Below the pieces are notes generated by a model. It worked only from the letters and a program-made list of their open reading frames with translations, was not told where the DNA came from and made no database searches. Below are positions 23,043 through 33,258 of a DNA stretch of 64,000 nt, piece after piece. Each line of letters opens with the position of its first letter. Positions within the stretch are counted from its first letter, which is position 1. Origin of the DNA: Liopterus haemorrhoidalis. Lineage: Eukaryota; Arthropoda; Insecta; Coleoptera; Dytiscidae. Location of the stretch: contig OZ020616.1 of NCBI GenBank assembly GCA_963971575.1, positions 29,244,306 to 29,308,305 on the forward strand. Reading direction: 5' to 3'. The position numbers and the translations under genes were made by a program.

Positions 23043-23114
23043 GTAAGTACATTTCAAAAACATTTTAAACAATATACTCTACACTTTAATTTTTTATGTT
23101 TTTTACCTTTATAC

Positions 23115-23370
23115 ATATCAGCACATCAGAGGTAAATTGTATTAACTCACAAATGATACATAGCTCAGAAAAGACGATTTAAGATTGTTTATCGCCATGC
23201 GTTGATCGACTTAATGCAGTTTTAAAACAACGAATATCGAAACGGGCTAGAGCTTCAGCTCCAAATTATATTCCACTTGGCAGACCATAAAGTATTAAGT
23301 CACTTGGTAATAAAATGTCATTTCTGATAAAAATGTGACTTAATACAGTTTACCTCTAAGGCGCTGATAT
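23115..23370. mobile_element. TIR MITE, about 256 bp
   Basis: The left end ATATCAGCACATCAGAGGTA then AATTGTATTAACTCACA matches the right end, read inward: ATATCAGCGCCTTAGAGGTA then AACTGTATTAAGTCACA. It starts 73 bp after the exon 4 donor, so it sits at the very beginning of the intron. Confidence 0.7.
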
Positions 23371-23611
23371 GCTTTCATTTCCTAATACAATTTACATTTC
23401 TTTCATTGTTGAAAATGTAAATCTGTAGTTACTACTTACTACATGGCCCAACAAACCTTGTTGGCCTCCTTATTGATGTATCTTCATTCATATCTTTTTC
23501 CTGATATTCTTTCCCACTCGTCTGGCACATTAGCAGTTTTCGTCCTATTGTTGCGACATCTGTTATTGGTTTCGTAACGGCGCATTTTTTACTGAGTTAG
23601 CTTGTTAGTCT

Positions 23612-24435
23612 AATGGCCGGTTTCTAAAGAACGAGTTAAGTTATGCCTAACTCGAATCAAAACAACATACAAAAACCAGAGAGTCGAACCCAAATTTATT
23701 TACAAACTGTTGTTATTGACAAAATATCTCTAAAATGTGTGAACAATAATGGTCGTTTGATTGAACATTTGTATTTTTTTTTTTTTTTGTAAAATAATTG
23801 TAAAAAGTAATAGTTTTTTTTTCTAAATAGTCAAATAGTTTATTTTAGAGATATTTTGTTTCTTTTTTTATTGTTTTCAAAGATTGCTTCGTTCAACTTT
23901 GTAAAACTTATGTTGATTATTATTTTGTAAATAAATGGTCGCCATTTTGAAATGGTTAACATAAAAATATGATTTTTTTGTGTCATTGTAAAGCTAATTT
24001 AATGTATTTTTAGGAAAAAAATATAAAATTATCGATTCCCTATGCTAGATCAAAAAATGACATCATTTCCGGTGAAACCGCAAGTGCCTCAGAATTCTTA
24101 TAGTAACCTTTAGATGGGCCTTTTTGTCTAGTTTAACTTTTGTTCTGAAGATTTTTTGTATCTTTACAAATAAAGGAGATTTTCGGGGTGCCCCGTTTCA
24201 AACAAACACCCTGTATATGTATATATTGAACTGAAACTAACCGTTAGTTTTTTGTTTCGGTTTCAGTTTTAAAACTAAGCAATTTTACGTTCCGGTTACG
24301 ATTCCGAATCTGTAGAAAATTCCCGTTAATTTCCGTTCCGTTTCGACTCTGGCAAAAACATATCATTTTAACTTGAGTTAGGGATAACCCGAGTTAAAAC
24401 ATTTAATTCGTTCTTTAGCAACCTGACATAACACC
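23612..24435. repeat. Foldback MITE family A, arms split by an insertion
   Basis: The left arm GGCCGGTTTCTAAAGAACGA and the right arm, read inward, CAGGTTGCTAAAGAACGAAT belong to the family of 1111-1232 and 7936-8062. AACTTGAGTTAGGGATAACC remains in the right arm. About 700 bp of unrelated AT-rich sequence (roughly 23660-24355) lies between the arms. Confidence 0.55.
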
Positions 24436-24589
24436 CTACCATGCGTGGACCTAGTATTTTTCAAGGCATGTGGGCAATTTAATAGATTGAAAAAACGAGT
24501 GGTGAAGAGACACCTCCGCTAGACTTGCCCTCCCATAAAAAAAATAAAAAAAATCTCCAAAAATACATCAAATTATGTTCTATACAAAT

Positions 24590-24910
24590 TTTTGTCCAAG
24601 CTTTGTTTACTAGTTACGAATATTTTTAACTTTTAAAGTTTAATAACTTCCGGTTTCGGATCTTCATAAAAAACGATAGGGTTCTTCCCAATTATTAGGA
24701 GAATTTTTTAGAACCAGAACGAACTCTAAGCTAAACCGTTCTTGAGTTATCGTTTATACACACACACACACACACATGCAGACGGCACTTCGAAAATAGG
24801 TTTTTTGGATTACCTGAATCATGAAACGTGGTCGTCAGCCAAAATCTCGACATCGAAAATTTTCGCGATTACAATACTTGCCCCTTATCTATTAAGGTCG
24901 GGCAAGTAAA
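24590..24910 (+). repeat. Dispersed repeat with CA microsatellite
   Basis: The order is ACTTCCGGTTTCGGATCTTC, an AAAAACGATAGGGTTCTTCC block, GTTCTTGAGTTATCG, (CA)n at 24760-24777, then AAATCTCGACATCGAAAATT and ACTTGCCCCTTATCT. This is the layout of a common arthropod non-autonomous repeat with an internal microsatellite. Only one copy is in the window. Confidence 0.5.
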
Positions 24911-27289
24911 AATACAAATATGTATAACATCTATTGTTCCCCTTTCTTCACTAATCAAATAACTTTCCCAAGAAATTAATATTTTATTTTTCTACAAAAC
25001 AAAGTACACAATGAAACAATAAATTTTTATATTTTAGCAAAACTATATATACATATTTTTTTTCAGGGGGACAATCGCCCCCACTAGATTGGCACTAGCG
25101 CTCAACCCTCGTGCTTTACCTGGGCATGAGACCAGTTGCCAGTAGGGATCGCATTCTTCTTTACAGATAATTCAAACAGAGCCCAATATTGTTATTGTGG
25201 CCCTATGTAATAAATAAAAAATAGGAGAGTACGCGTCCGTTACAAAATGCGCAATGAAAATAATTCCAGTGCATAGACAAATAAAATATTTTTAAAGCAT
25301 ATGGGATAATTAAATAATATTTTTTATTCAATAAGTTAGGGTACAATTAAAATGTTGTATATTAAAATATTAATGCTATATAAGCAGTGGCGTGCGCTGA
25401 TTTTGGAACGGGTATGCGCTCTATTTTTATACAGGGTATTCATTTTAAATTGCTCACCATTGATATCTCGATAACTATAAGAGCTACGAGGTTGCTTAAA
25501 TTAGACAACAAATACTATTTTATTAGAAAATACCAAAGAATGAAGCAATTTTTTATTTTGACCAGTGATTCTCAAACTACGTTGTGCAACATTCTTATTT
25601 TAAATTGGAACACACATTTTATTTTTCTTATTCGAAAATTGATAATTAGTTCCAAAAAAAAAAAAAAAAACATTTTAAATTCAAGTACTGATTTATTAAT
25701 TTTTTATGTATTGATTTATTAAAAATCATTTAATAAAATTACAATATGTATATATGTATAATTGCAAATACATAAGTTTTTATAATTCATTGTTTATTTT
25801 CTAAAAATTGCGTTAATGATGGTTGCACATATTTTTTCTTTGGCCTTATCTCTTCATATAAATTCCTCATAACTGCGAACTGAATTGTTTAATGATCTGC
25901 GAATTTACGTTCAATATTAGGATCAATTTCCATAATTAGCGAAGTGTGCAAGTGAGACCAAGAGCTTCGAAGTTGGTTCGGCAATTTTCGCGTGTTGTTG
26001 GAAATTATGATTGTATTTTTTTTTTCAAGCAGTAATTTATAAAAATTATTTTTTTAATTTTTTTTAAAAACCGTACGTTAGCGAATCTGTACTGTACGAA
26101 TTACTGTATTCTATTCTGATTTCAACGATATAAACAAGTCATAGCCTTACATTACAAAATAATCGAGAAAAACGCAATTTAAATTTATTTAAATTTTATT
26201 GAAATGAATTATTATGAGCTTACAAATATTGTTCAAAATTACCCCCATTCTCTTTTTAATAAATTATTCCTAATTCTTACTTTATTTTATTTTTTTAAAG
26301 ATTTTATTCAAAATGATATCCAAACAATAAACACGTTGAAAGCTCCCAACAACAAACAACGAATCTATGACAGTGACTAACCCCTCTGATGAGTAAATTA
26401 AACCCATCCCGACGAAAAATGGTTTCTACGCAAGTTTATTGCTGTACTCAAAACTATTTGAATTATCTATACCTTGGCAGAGTTAATATAAAGATTTCAC
26501 ACGATTTCAGTCAAAAATTTAACAAAAAATGTCAAATGTGTTTAAAAGTTACTCAAAAATAATTTACTTGTCCCCGTTCCTATTCATAATAATCCATATC
26601 AGCGTTTCTTAATCTGTAGATTGCGTAAGCTGTTAAAAGGGCTGCTATAGATTTGTTTTACTAAGAAGTCCTGAGGATCGCAGTTGTTAATCGAAGCCGA
26701 CCTTTGTTATATAGAAGGCGCGCGTGCAATTGAGAAGTGACATTACCGGTGGCGGCGCTGTGATCCAAGGCAAGATGGCTGTTGTCTCTAGTACTCCGCC
26801 GTCAATTTGCTGATAGCGAGTAGGTTAATTTAAGAACAGTGCATTTTTATTTTATTTAAATGCGAGTTAATATTTGCGACATATTTGATTTTTTTAAGCG
26901 CTACACATGTATCGAGTATCGAGGTGTATAACAGAGAGTGGGAATCAAATTACAGTATTTAAAGTTTAATTTTAGTAGATTTATTGAAGTGTAATTTGTA
27001 GGTGAGCAGTTAAATGCCGGGCATGTAATTTTATGTAATGTATTACAGAAGCTGAGTTTCAGTCATCTGAATTTACAATATGTATATGCATTGTGTTTGC
27101 AAACAAGTGCATTATGTTCATGCCTCATGAAATAAAATTAGTTTTAGTTGGACAGCTAAAAATTAAATATGCAACTTGCAGCTGTAAAACAGGTGCAAGC
27201 ATATTAGTGCAGTTTTGTTTTTCTGCGTAAAATGCATTGAACAGACTCGCATAGATCAGTTATTTTTTTTTTTTGCCGTATCTCAAAAT
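24911..27289. other. Intron sequence with isolated transposon ends
   Basis: No exon was found. At 25386 a solitary hAT-like end (CAGTGGCGTGCGCTG) occurs, and near 26602 another (CAGCGTTTCTTAATCTG). The block at 26140-26220 (AATAATCGAGAAAAACGCAA and following) matches 39690-39765. No partner ends could be paired. Confidence 0.5.
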
Positions 27290-27482
27290 ATATTCCCTCG
27301 CCTTCCTCCTGTCCGTAATCAAATCTTTTCCCAATCTAGAATAATATTAACTTTCCATTCGTTTTCCTTAAGAAAAAAAAAAAAAAAAAACTAAGATGCC
27401 TATCTTTGTCCTGTCTTGAATGACAGCCAAAAACACTACAATTTGTTTTGTTTTTATAGGTTTTCACAACTTCTGTCGACAT
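27290..27482 (-). pseudogene. THAP-domain fragment
   Basis: From an ATG at 27482 the minus strand reads MSTEVVKTYKNKTNCSVFGC then HSRQDKDRHLSF before a homopolymer run. CSVFGCHSRQ...LSF is the start of a THAP (C2CH) DNA-binding domain, found in P-element-like transposases and host regulators. After the T-run the frame may resume as LKENEWKVNIILDWEKI and then stops. The HF end of the domain is missing. Transposon debris is more likely than a host exon. Confidence 0.5.
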
Positions 27483-28147
27483 TCTAAGAAAAATCAACAC
27501 TAAAACATATGTAATAAGTTCGAACAGTACTAGAGTATTTAGTACAATATTTGACAGCCAGACAGCGTATTCGAGCGTGTCAGTTCTCAATACCTCTTAA
27601 CTGACATTTTTTGATAAACTGCGTTTTTGATAAATCTGAATAAATAACTAAAATGGCAAGTTATCTTAGCCAGAAAAAAAAATCTAAATGCTTTATGTTT
27701 AATACTTTCAATATTTTCTATAAAATAGGACTAGTTTCTGTTTTGTGTATGGTATATTATATTCTAAAATTATTGGCGCACACCAACGATGGTTATTTGT
27801 ACCTAACACAGCCCATCTAAATAACTGTATATAAAAAGAATAAATTAATTGGTATGCAAGTAAAAACAGTTTTTGTTGTTTTCTGACAAACTATATCTGT
27901 CACTTAGAATATATTGCACGCGCGTCGTCGATATGATATTTGAATTAAATCTCTAGTTTAGCGATAACCATGAACCATCGTTTACATTAACTAATCGCAC
28001 TTTATAAGCACTAAATAATACTTAACGATATTATTATCGTACTAATTTCATTATGTTTCCATTTCATAATTTAACATAATCGCTAATATATTACTTGTTA
28101 TATTAATCGCTAATTCCATTATCCATTAAATATTAATTATTCCGTAG

Positions 28148-28294
28148 AAGGAACCGAAGAATGGAATAATGTACAGCAATGTCCTTCACCAGACTCTGCT
28201 GATAGAAAATCTCCTGAATTAGAAATTACTGACTGTTACAACTTATCTAAGATTAGAGATACCTTAACACCAAGTCCAGAACATATTGAACATA
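28148..28294 (+). CDS. Tudor gene exon 5
   Basis: The exon is 147 bp; it completes the codon left open by exon 4 (one base) and leaves one base at a GTAAGT donor. It encodes TEEWNNVQQCPSPDSADRKS and then PELEITDCYNLSKIRDTL and TPSPEHIEH, a polar, proline-containing linker without recognised domain. The acceptor could be TCCGTAG (as annotated) or the AAG three bases later; both keep the frame. It continues the disordered linker of exon 4. Confidence 0.75.
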
Positions 28295-28498
28295 GTAAGT
28301 TTCTATTACTTAATTTTATATCTGCTTATTAACTAAATCAAAATAAAAGTCCCTTTCTTCCCAAAATTATTCAGAAAATAATATTAAATTATATTGTTTC
28401 TAGATAAAATGTAAGATACTTACCTACAAGTAAAATTAATCTGCGACGTTGCTTCTATAGTGAAATTTTCATAAAGATATAACTATTATAATAGTATA

Positions 28499-29056
28499 TT
28501 CTGTAACAAGATTGGAATGAGAAAATTCGATGCGAGTGGAACATTACGCTCGCAAGCCGAAGGCGAGTGTGAGGAACCACGAGCATCGAATTTTCTCTTC
28601 CAACCGAGTCACAGACCCTACTTTCTCCACGACCACCAGAAAAAAAAAGAATTATTTTAACATTTTATCTTAACAAATAATTTATATTATACATAACAAA
28701 TTAATCAATTAATTAAACTTATTTTTTTATTTATTATTTGTTTACTTTTAATTTAATTTGCCGCACATCGACCACTATTTTAGTACTTTTTAGGAAGTTA
28801 TGTTGCATTTATTTAATGTGAATATTGCATATATTTTAATGTAACCCTACGCGTAAAGATACCGTTTGCACTACTTTTCAGCGCGAAGGATATGATAACA
28901 AACATGGAATAGATATTCCATCACTAGTGATGGAATGAAATACACGCAAAATGCATAACAAGATAAGTGCTTCAGAATAACATTCCAACTCTTGTGTTAG
29001 AATATTAACTTTCTGTAGACAAAATTGGTAAATTCTATAGTGGTCGTGGAGAAATA
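28499..29056. mobile_element. Two adjacent or nested TIR elements
   Basis: A hairpin at 28499-28615 has arms GAGAAAATTCGATGC with flanking TTGGAA. Directly after it, TTTCTCCACGACCAC (about 28622) pairs with GTGGTCGTGGAGAAA (ending near 29056). The second interval contains a perfect palindrome ATTCCATCACTAGTGATGGA AT near 28914-28935. There is no coding frame. It is unclear whether this is one composite or two elements. Confidence 0.6.
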
Positions 29057-29204
29057 TAATTTACAAGTTTTGATTAAAACCTTTTTTCCATGCTTTTATA
29101 AATATTTATTATTATTTGTCATGAAGATGTGCGTTTTAATAGGAGGGTTGGTCAAAAAGTAATCTTAATGAACTTTAATAAGAATTTATTAATTCTAATA
29201 TGCG

Positions 29205-29313
29205 AAGGTCTCGGGTTCGAATCTCGTTCAGGCATGGAAATTTTCTCAAATAAAAAATTGTCCTGGCTAATTGCCACAGCAGCAAAGGCCATAAAATTTA
29301 AAAAAAATAAATA
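29205..29313 (+). mobile_element. SINE family I, 5'-truncated copy
   Basis: This copy starts inside the tRNA-like head with GCGAAGGTCTCGGGTTCGAA, keeps the B box, the body CCTGGCTAATTGCCACAGCA and AAAGGCC, and ends in an A-rich tail. The orientation is opposite to the other two copies. Confidence 0.75.
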
Positions 29314-29584
29314 GAAAATACTGCATAGCTTACTCGATTATAAAAATAAATAAACGTAAAACTGGGACTTTTTTTGGGAAATCAATAGGAATGTAAAATT
29401 AAAAATATATTTACTAAACAAACATAAAATTTAAAATTTGTAAAAAATATAATATATAAATAATCTACAACAAATTTTCAAATATTTCTCCATTTACTGC
29501 CAAACAATGCCCCAAACGGTCGTAATAATTTTGCATAACATTAATTAATAGTATCGGTCTTATTCTGTGGGACTCATTTTCTAT

Positions 29585-30232
29585 TCTAGCTTTTAGTTAA
29601 ATTTTGGCCATTACAATTTTTGCTTTTCATATATCCCCAATAAAGAAAGCCGTTCGGTGCTAAGTCCGGCGACCTAGAGCGCCATTCTATTTCGCCGCCA
29701 TGTCCAATCCAACATCGAGGAAATGTATGATTTAAAAATGTTTTAATTATTCTGGCATTATGAGGCACCGTCTTGCTGAAATCACACTTCACCTGGAATA
29801 TTTAGTGCATTTAATGAAAGTATTGCTCTATTTTCTAACAAATCCAGATATTTTAGGACAGTAAAGTTTATAAAAAAAAGTACCAATGATATGTGTTCCT
29901 ACCAAACCTGCCCAAACGTTCACATTTTCTGGCCGTTGTGTTCTGGTAGTATTACGTAAATGTAAATTTTCCCGACTCAAATACCGGCAGTTAAAATAAT
30001 CAGTATCAACTTCACTATGAATGTAAAACGTAGCCTCATTGGTAAAACGAATTTTATTTACATTTTTTCATTACTATTAATTCTCTCCATCATTATTTCA
30101 CAAAAATTATTTCTTTTCTCATAATCGTTCAGCAATAATTCCTGGTGATTTTGAATTTTTTTGTCTTTTACTTTTAAGTAAACTAGTAATAAGTTTACAA
30201 TTTCTGTTCTATTTGAAAATAAATCCATTTTA
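29585..30232 (-). pseudogene. Mariner/IS630-type transposase pseudogene (DUF4817-like N-terminus)
   Basis: From an ATG near 30230 the minus strand gives an N-terminal helix-turn-helix-like stretch (MDLFSNRTEIVNLLLVYLK). After frameshifts come TNEATFYIHSEVD, RPENVNVWAGLVGTHIIG and finally HNARIIKTFLNHTFPRCWIG with RSPDLAPNGFLYWGYMKSK. The NVWAG, PPH-like and RSPDL...WGY blocks are those of a very common arthropod DDE transposase family. Several frameshifts and stops show decay. It lies between Tudor exons 5 and 6. Confidence 0.75.
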
Positions 30233-30609
30233 AATTGCTGCCAACCAACGGTTGTTATGGAAATGAAACCTCTATGTTCTATGATAAAATAAACTCACGG
30301 TATAATAAAAATTGTTAAAAAAAAAAAAAAAAACACTTATTGTTTTCTCGAAACAGTTTTCACCAAGATGAACATTTAGGAGGCTACTGGAGACGGAGTT
30401 GGTACGAATACTTATCGTATTACAATTTCAATATAATAAAATAATTCCTCCAGAAATTAAAATTTAGTTATTAATAAAAGTGTAATTTAAAAGTATAAAT
30501 TTTAGTCTAATTTAATAGTGGATAAGTGTAATGGTGATAAAATCACAGATAGAAATAAATGTATTATATATTAAAATTCTTTTTAAGTGATAGATTTATT
30601 TTTATTTTT

Positions 30610-30945
30610 ACTATTATTACACTGTATGGATATGAATGCTGGTCGACCAGAAAAACACATTTCTGCCTGAAGCATACACCGAATGATGTTATTCTTCAGC
30701 AGATTGGAGTGGCACCAATTCAGGACAAAATGCGGGGGAAACGCCTGCAGCGATTTGGATGTCAGATTAGCGCCTAGTACCGATTAACGGTTGCTCACAA
30801 TTATACAAGAGATGGATAGCGCCCTCGTGGTAGACCAAAACAACGATGACATGAGGGTTGCCCAGCTGGTACACCCGAATGTAGTGTTTGCGAACCGTGC
30901 ACCAGCGGGAAAACGCTAAGAAGAAGAAAATTATTATTATTTTCG
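30610..30945 (+). pseudogene. LINE C-terminal fragment
   Basis: The plus strand encodes ITLYGYECWSTRKTHFCLKH, a gap, then GVAPIQDKMRGKRLQRFG, matching the end of a widespread insect LINE ORF (LYGxECW...GVAPIxxKMxExRLRWxGHV). It is followed by RPRGRPKQR-like sequence and an AAGAAGAAGA tail. An internal deletion and stops are present. Confidence 0.7.
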
Positions 30946-31039
30946 TCTTTTTACAACTCACTCTATATTATTTTTATTATTATAAATCCAGACCTTCGCA
31001 TTTAACGATTAGTCTGAAGCTAGTTTCCTTTATAATTTG

Positions 31040-31140
31040 CTTAATTGCTGAGGATGGGGTAAACACAAACATCCATGCCCCGACCAGGATTCCAACCTGT
31101 CAGTTCTGACACGTCAAGCAGAGTCGCTACCTAGGCCGGC
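31040..31140 (-). mobile_element. SINE family II, tRNA-like head
   Basis: On the minus strand GCCGGCCTAGGTAGCGACTC, a degraded B box (GGTTGGAATCCTGGTCG) and GGGCATGGATG match the head of the SINE at 4975-5296. The body is short or missing. Confidence 0.5.
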
Positions 31141-31699
31141 AAGTGATGGGTTCAAACAAACATTATACAATATATTCAGATCATTAAACGTATCGTTAGA
31201 ACACGCGCATTTGATAATAATCAGTGTTGCCAATGATAGCAAATTCAGATATAATTTAGAATAATAATATTTCTAAAACAAAAAATAATTAAATATTAAA
31301 AAAGAATAGGTAAATTAAATATATTTAAATAATAATAATTATAAAAAGAAACGATATAATCGAATATTAGTATTACCATATTAATATTACTTTTAAAATT
31401 AAAAAAAATATTTTTGAAAGAATCGGCTTTAGTTGTCAGCTTAGGGAAGCACAGGATAGAACTAGAAGGAAGGCAGATATAACAGGAATGACTGAATATA
31501 TTATAAAATTTTAGGTACTATTATATTCACAAGAAATATGTAATGAGATTTTTATGATACGTAATTGATATGAAATCCTTATTGTTTGAAACAAATGATT
31601 GTTATATTTTAACTTCTGTGCTCAAATATCTACAATTAAATTGAAAATACGTGAATTCTCTAATAATTCAAAAAATTACCGGCGAATGCCCTTTCACAA

Positions 31700-31885
31700 A
31701 GCGGCGATTATATGTTCGTGCGGACAAATATACGATGATAATATATGTTCGTACGGACATTGAGAAGCAATTTGAGTACCAAAAAATCATAATCATATAC
31801 ATTTATATGGAAATACACCGTCCGGTTAACGTACAAATCGCTTAACGTACAACACATTGAGAACGCATTAAGTACGTTAAGTGAG
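31700..31885 (+). repeat. Fragment of the pogo-like family
   Basis: TGTTCGTACGGACATTGAGA, then CACCGTCCGGTTAACGTACA, then GTACGTTAAGTGAGCGCTAC match the right end region of the element at 12167-13537. The left half is missing and the end has diverged. Confidence 0.7.
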
Positions 31886-32705
31886 CGCTACCTGTGTTTG
31901 TGTATTGTGTATACCATCTTAGAGTGGTAATTCTAAAATGGCACGTTTCAAAATATTTGACAAAAATTTAACCTTAATACAGTGAAACCTAACCAAAAAT
32001 TGAAAAGCCGAATTTACAAGTTCACGTGGTTCCATAAAAGTCAGTTTACAATATAACAATCACCAGATCTAGTAACGTATTACAAAATGAAATATAGATT
32101 GGCTATTCTAAACGTTTAAGCGGCAGTATATAGAATTTTTATTTTTTTGTCACGAGCCGACCTTTTAACGATTGAAGTTGGCTTTTGCTAAAGAAAATTA
32201 TCAAAAGCCTCATTTAAAAGTTGAAAGTTACTAATTTTCAAAATCAAGTTCCGCTTAAATCAAAGAAACAGACTATAATACAGAGCGATCAAGAAATCTT
32301 GTCCGTTATGCAACACTTGACAGAAACATTTAGTTATCAAACTTATTTCCAATGACATGTACACATAGGCGTACATTCTATTTTTATTACCTTATACGAA
32401 TCGGATATTAAATGAACACTATTTTTCTATACACGCCAGTGCGTTGACAACAGGTATTAGGTTAGGAACACATATTTTCGTTGTTTCTCGGGTGAGTTCG
32501 GACCAACGAAGTAATCTGATTGGTTCTTTGTTAAATTGGGATTTTTCAGCTGTGGATTAGAACACAGTTTTGATAGTTTTAAACTCATTGTTTACTGTTA
32601 TGTAACTGACAAGAAATTATGATCGCACGGTATATAAACTAGCATTTTTATTAATCTAAGCAGAATTATAGATTTAGACTAACATATCGTGGTTTTGTAT
32701 TTCAG

Positions 32706-32792
32706 GTACTCCAAAGAAAGAAAATAATCCCATATCCGGCGTACAATTGGAGTCAGAAAAAATTCATAAAGACTCCTACGTGTTTGCTATGA
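32706..32792 (+). CDS. Tudor gene exon 6
   Basis: The exon is 87 bp, with acceptor TTGTATTTCAG and donor GA|GTAAGT. It completes the split serine codon from exon 5 and leaves one base. It encodes TPKKENNPISGVQLESEKIH then KDSYVFAM, an unremarkable polar segment. The retrotransposon lies in the following 6.4 kb intron, 133 bp downstream. The fit of phase and consensus splice sites is the main support. Confidence 0.75.
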   Translation, partial: VLQRKKIIPYPAYNWSQKKFIKTPTCLL

Positions 32793-32925
32793 GTAAGTTA
32801 TCATTTATATACCCATAAATATGTTGCGTCTTTGTTGTATAAGTATTTCTTAATTGTTGCATTATTTCAATACTATTGAGACAAATGTAATTAATTAATT
32901 TTTTCCACACTTATTTAATTATATT

Positions 32926-33247
32926 TGTAAGCATTTATTTAAAGGTAAACACTATATTTTATTGTAAATTACAAAATTACATGATTAAATGAGTTCGAAA
33001 CGTTAACAAATATATTTAAGCTATTGAATCTACTGAATTTAGAAAGTTATGACTATTGTGATATAAAATAAACTAAATAACATTGGTTTCTTTGTCTGAA
33101 AACACGAGCACTAAACACAGTAATGGCGTAACATTACTTAACTTTCAGACTAGCGTCTGTACAACCCTCTTAGTAACAAAAAGGGTGGTCGCGCACAACC
33201 CTCGCGCACTTCGCACTCACGTGACCGTCCAGTGGCGTCTCGTTACA
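32926..33247 (-). repeat. 3' LTR of the Ty3/gypsy element
   Basis: It lies downstream of gag-pol on the element strand and matches the other LTR base for base by eye. An AATAAA occurs close to its 3' end on the element strand (within ACAATAAAATATAG). Confidence 0.93.
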
Positions 33248-33258
33248 TCCTCCCCCTC
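33248..33258 (-). promoter_or_regulatory. Polypurine tract
   Basis: The element strand reads GAGGGGGAGGA directly before the 3' LTR. This is the usual plus-strand DNA primer site. It overlaps the last bases of the gag-pol stop codon. Confidence 0.85.

Noticed and set aside
22190..23068. A single-exon gene starting within the long exon 4 frame
   Set aside because: The first codon is GTG, the frame is open further upstream to a splice acceptor, and the end runs past a perfect GTAAGT donor; it is an internal exon.
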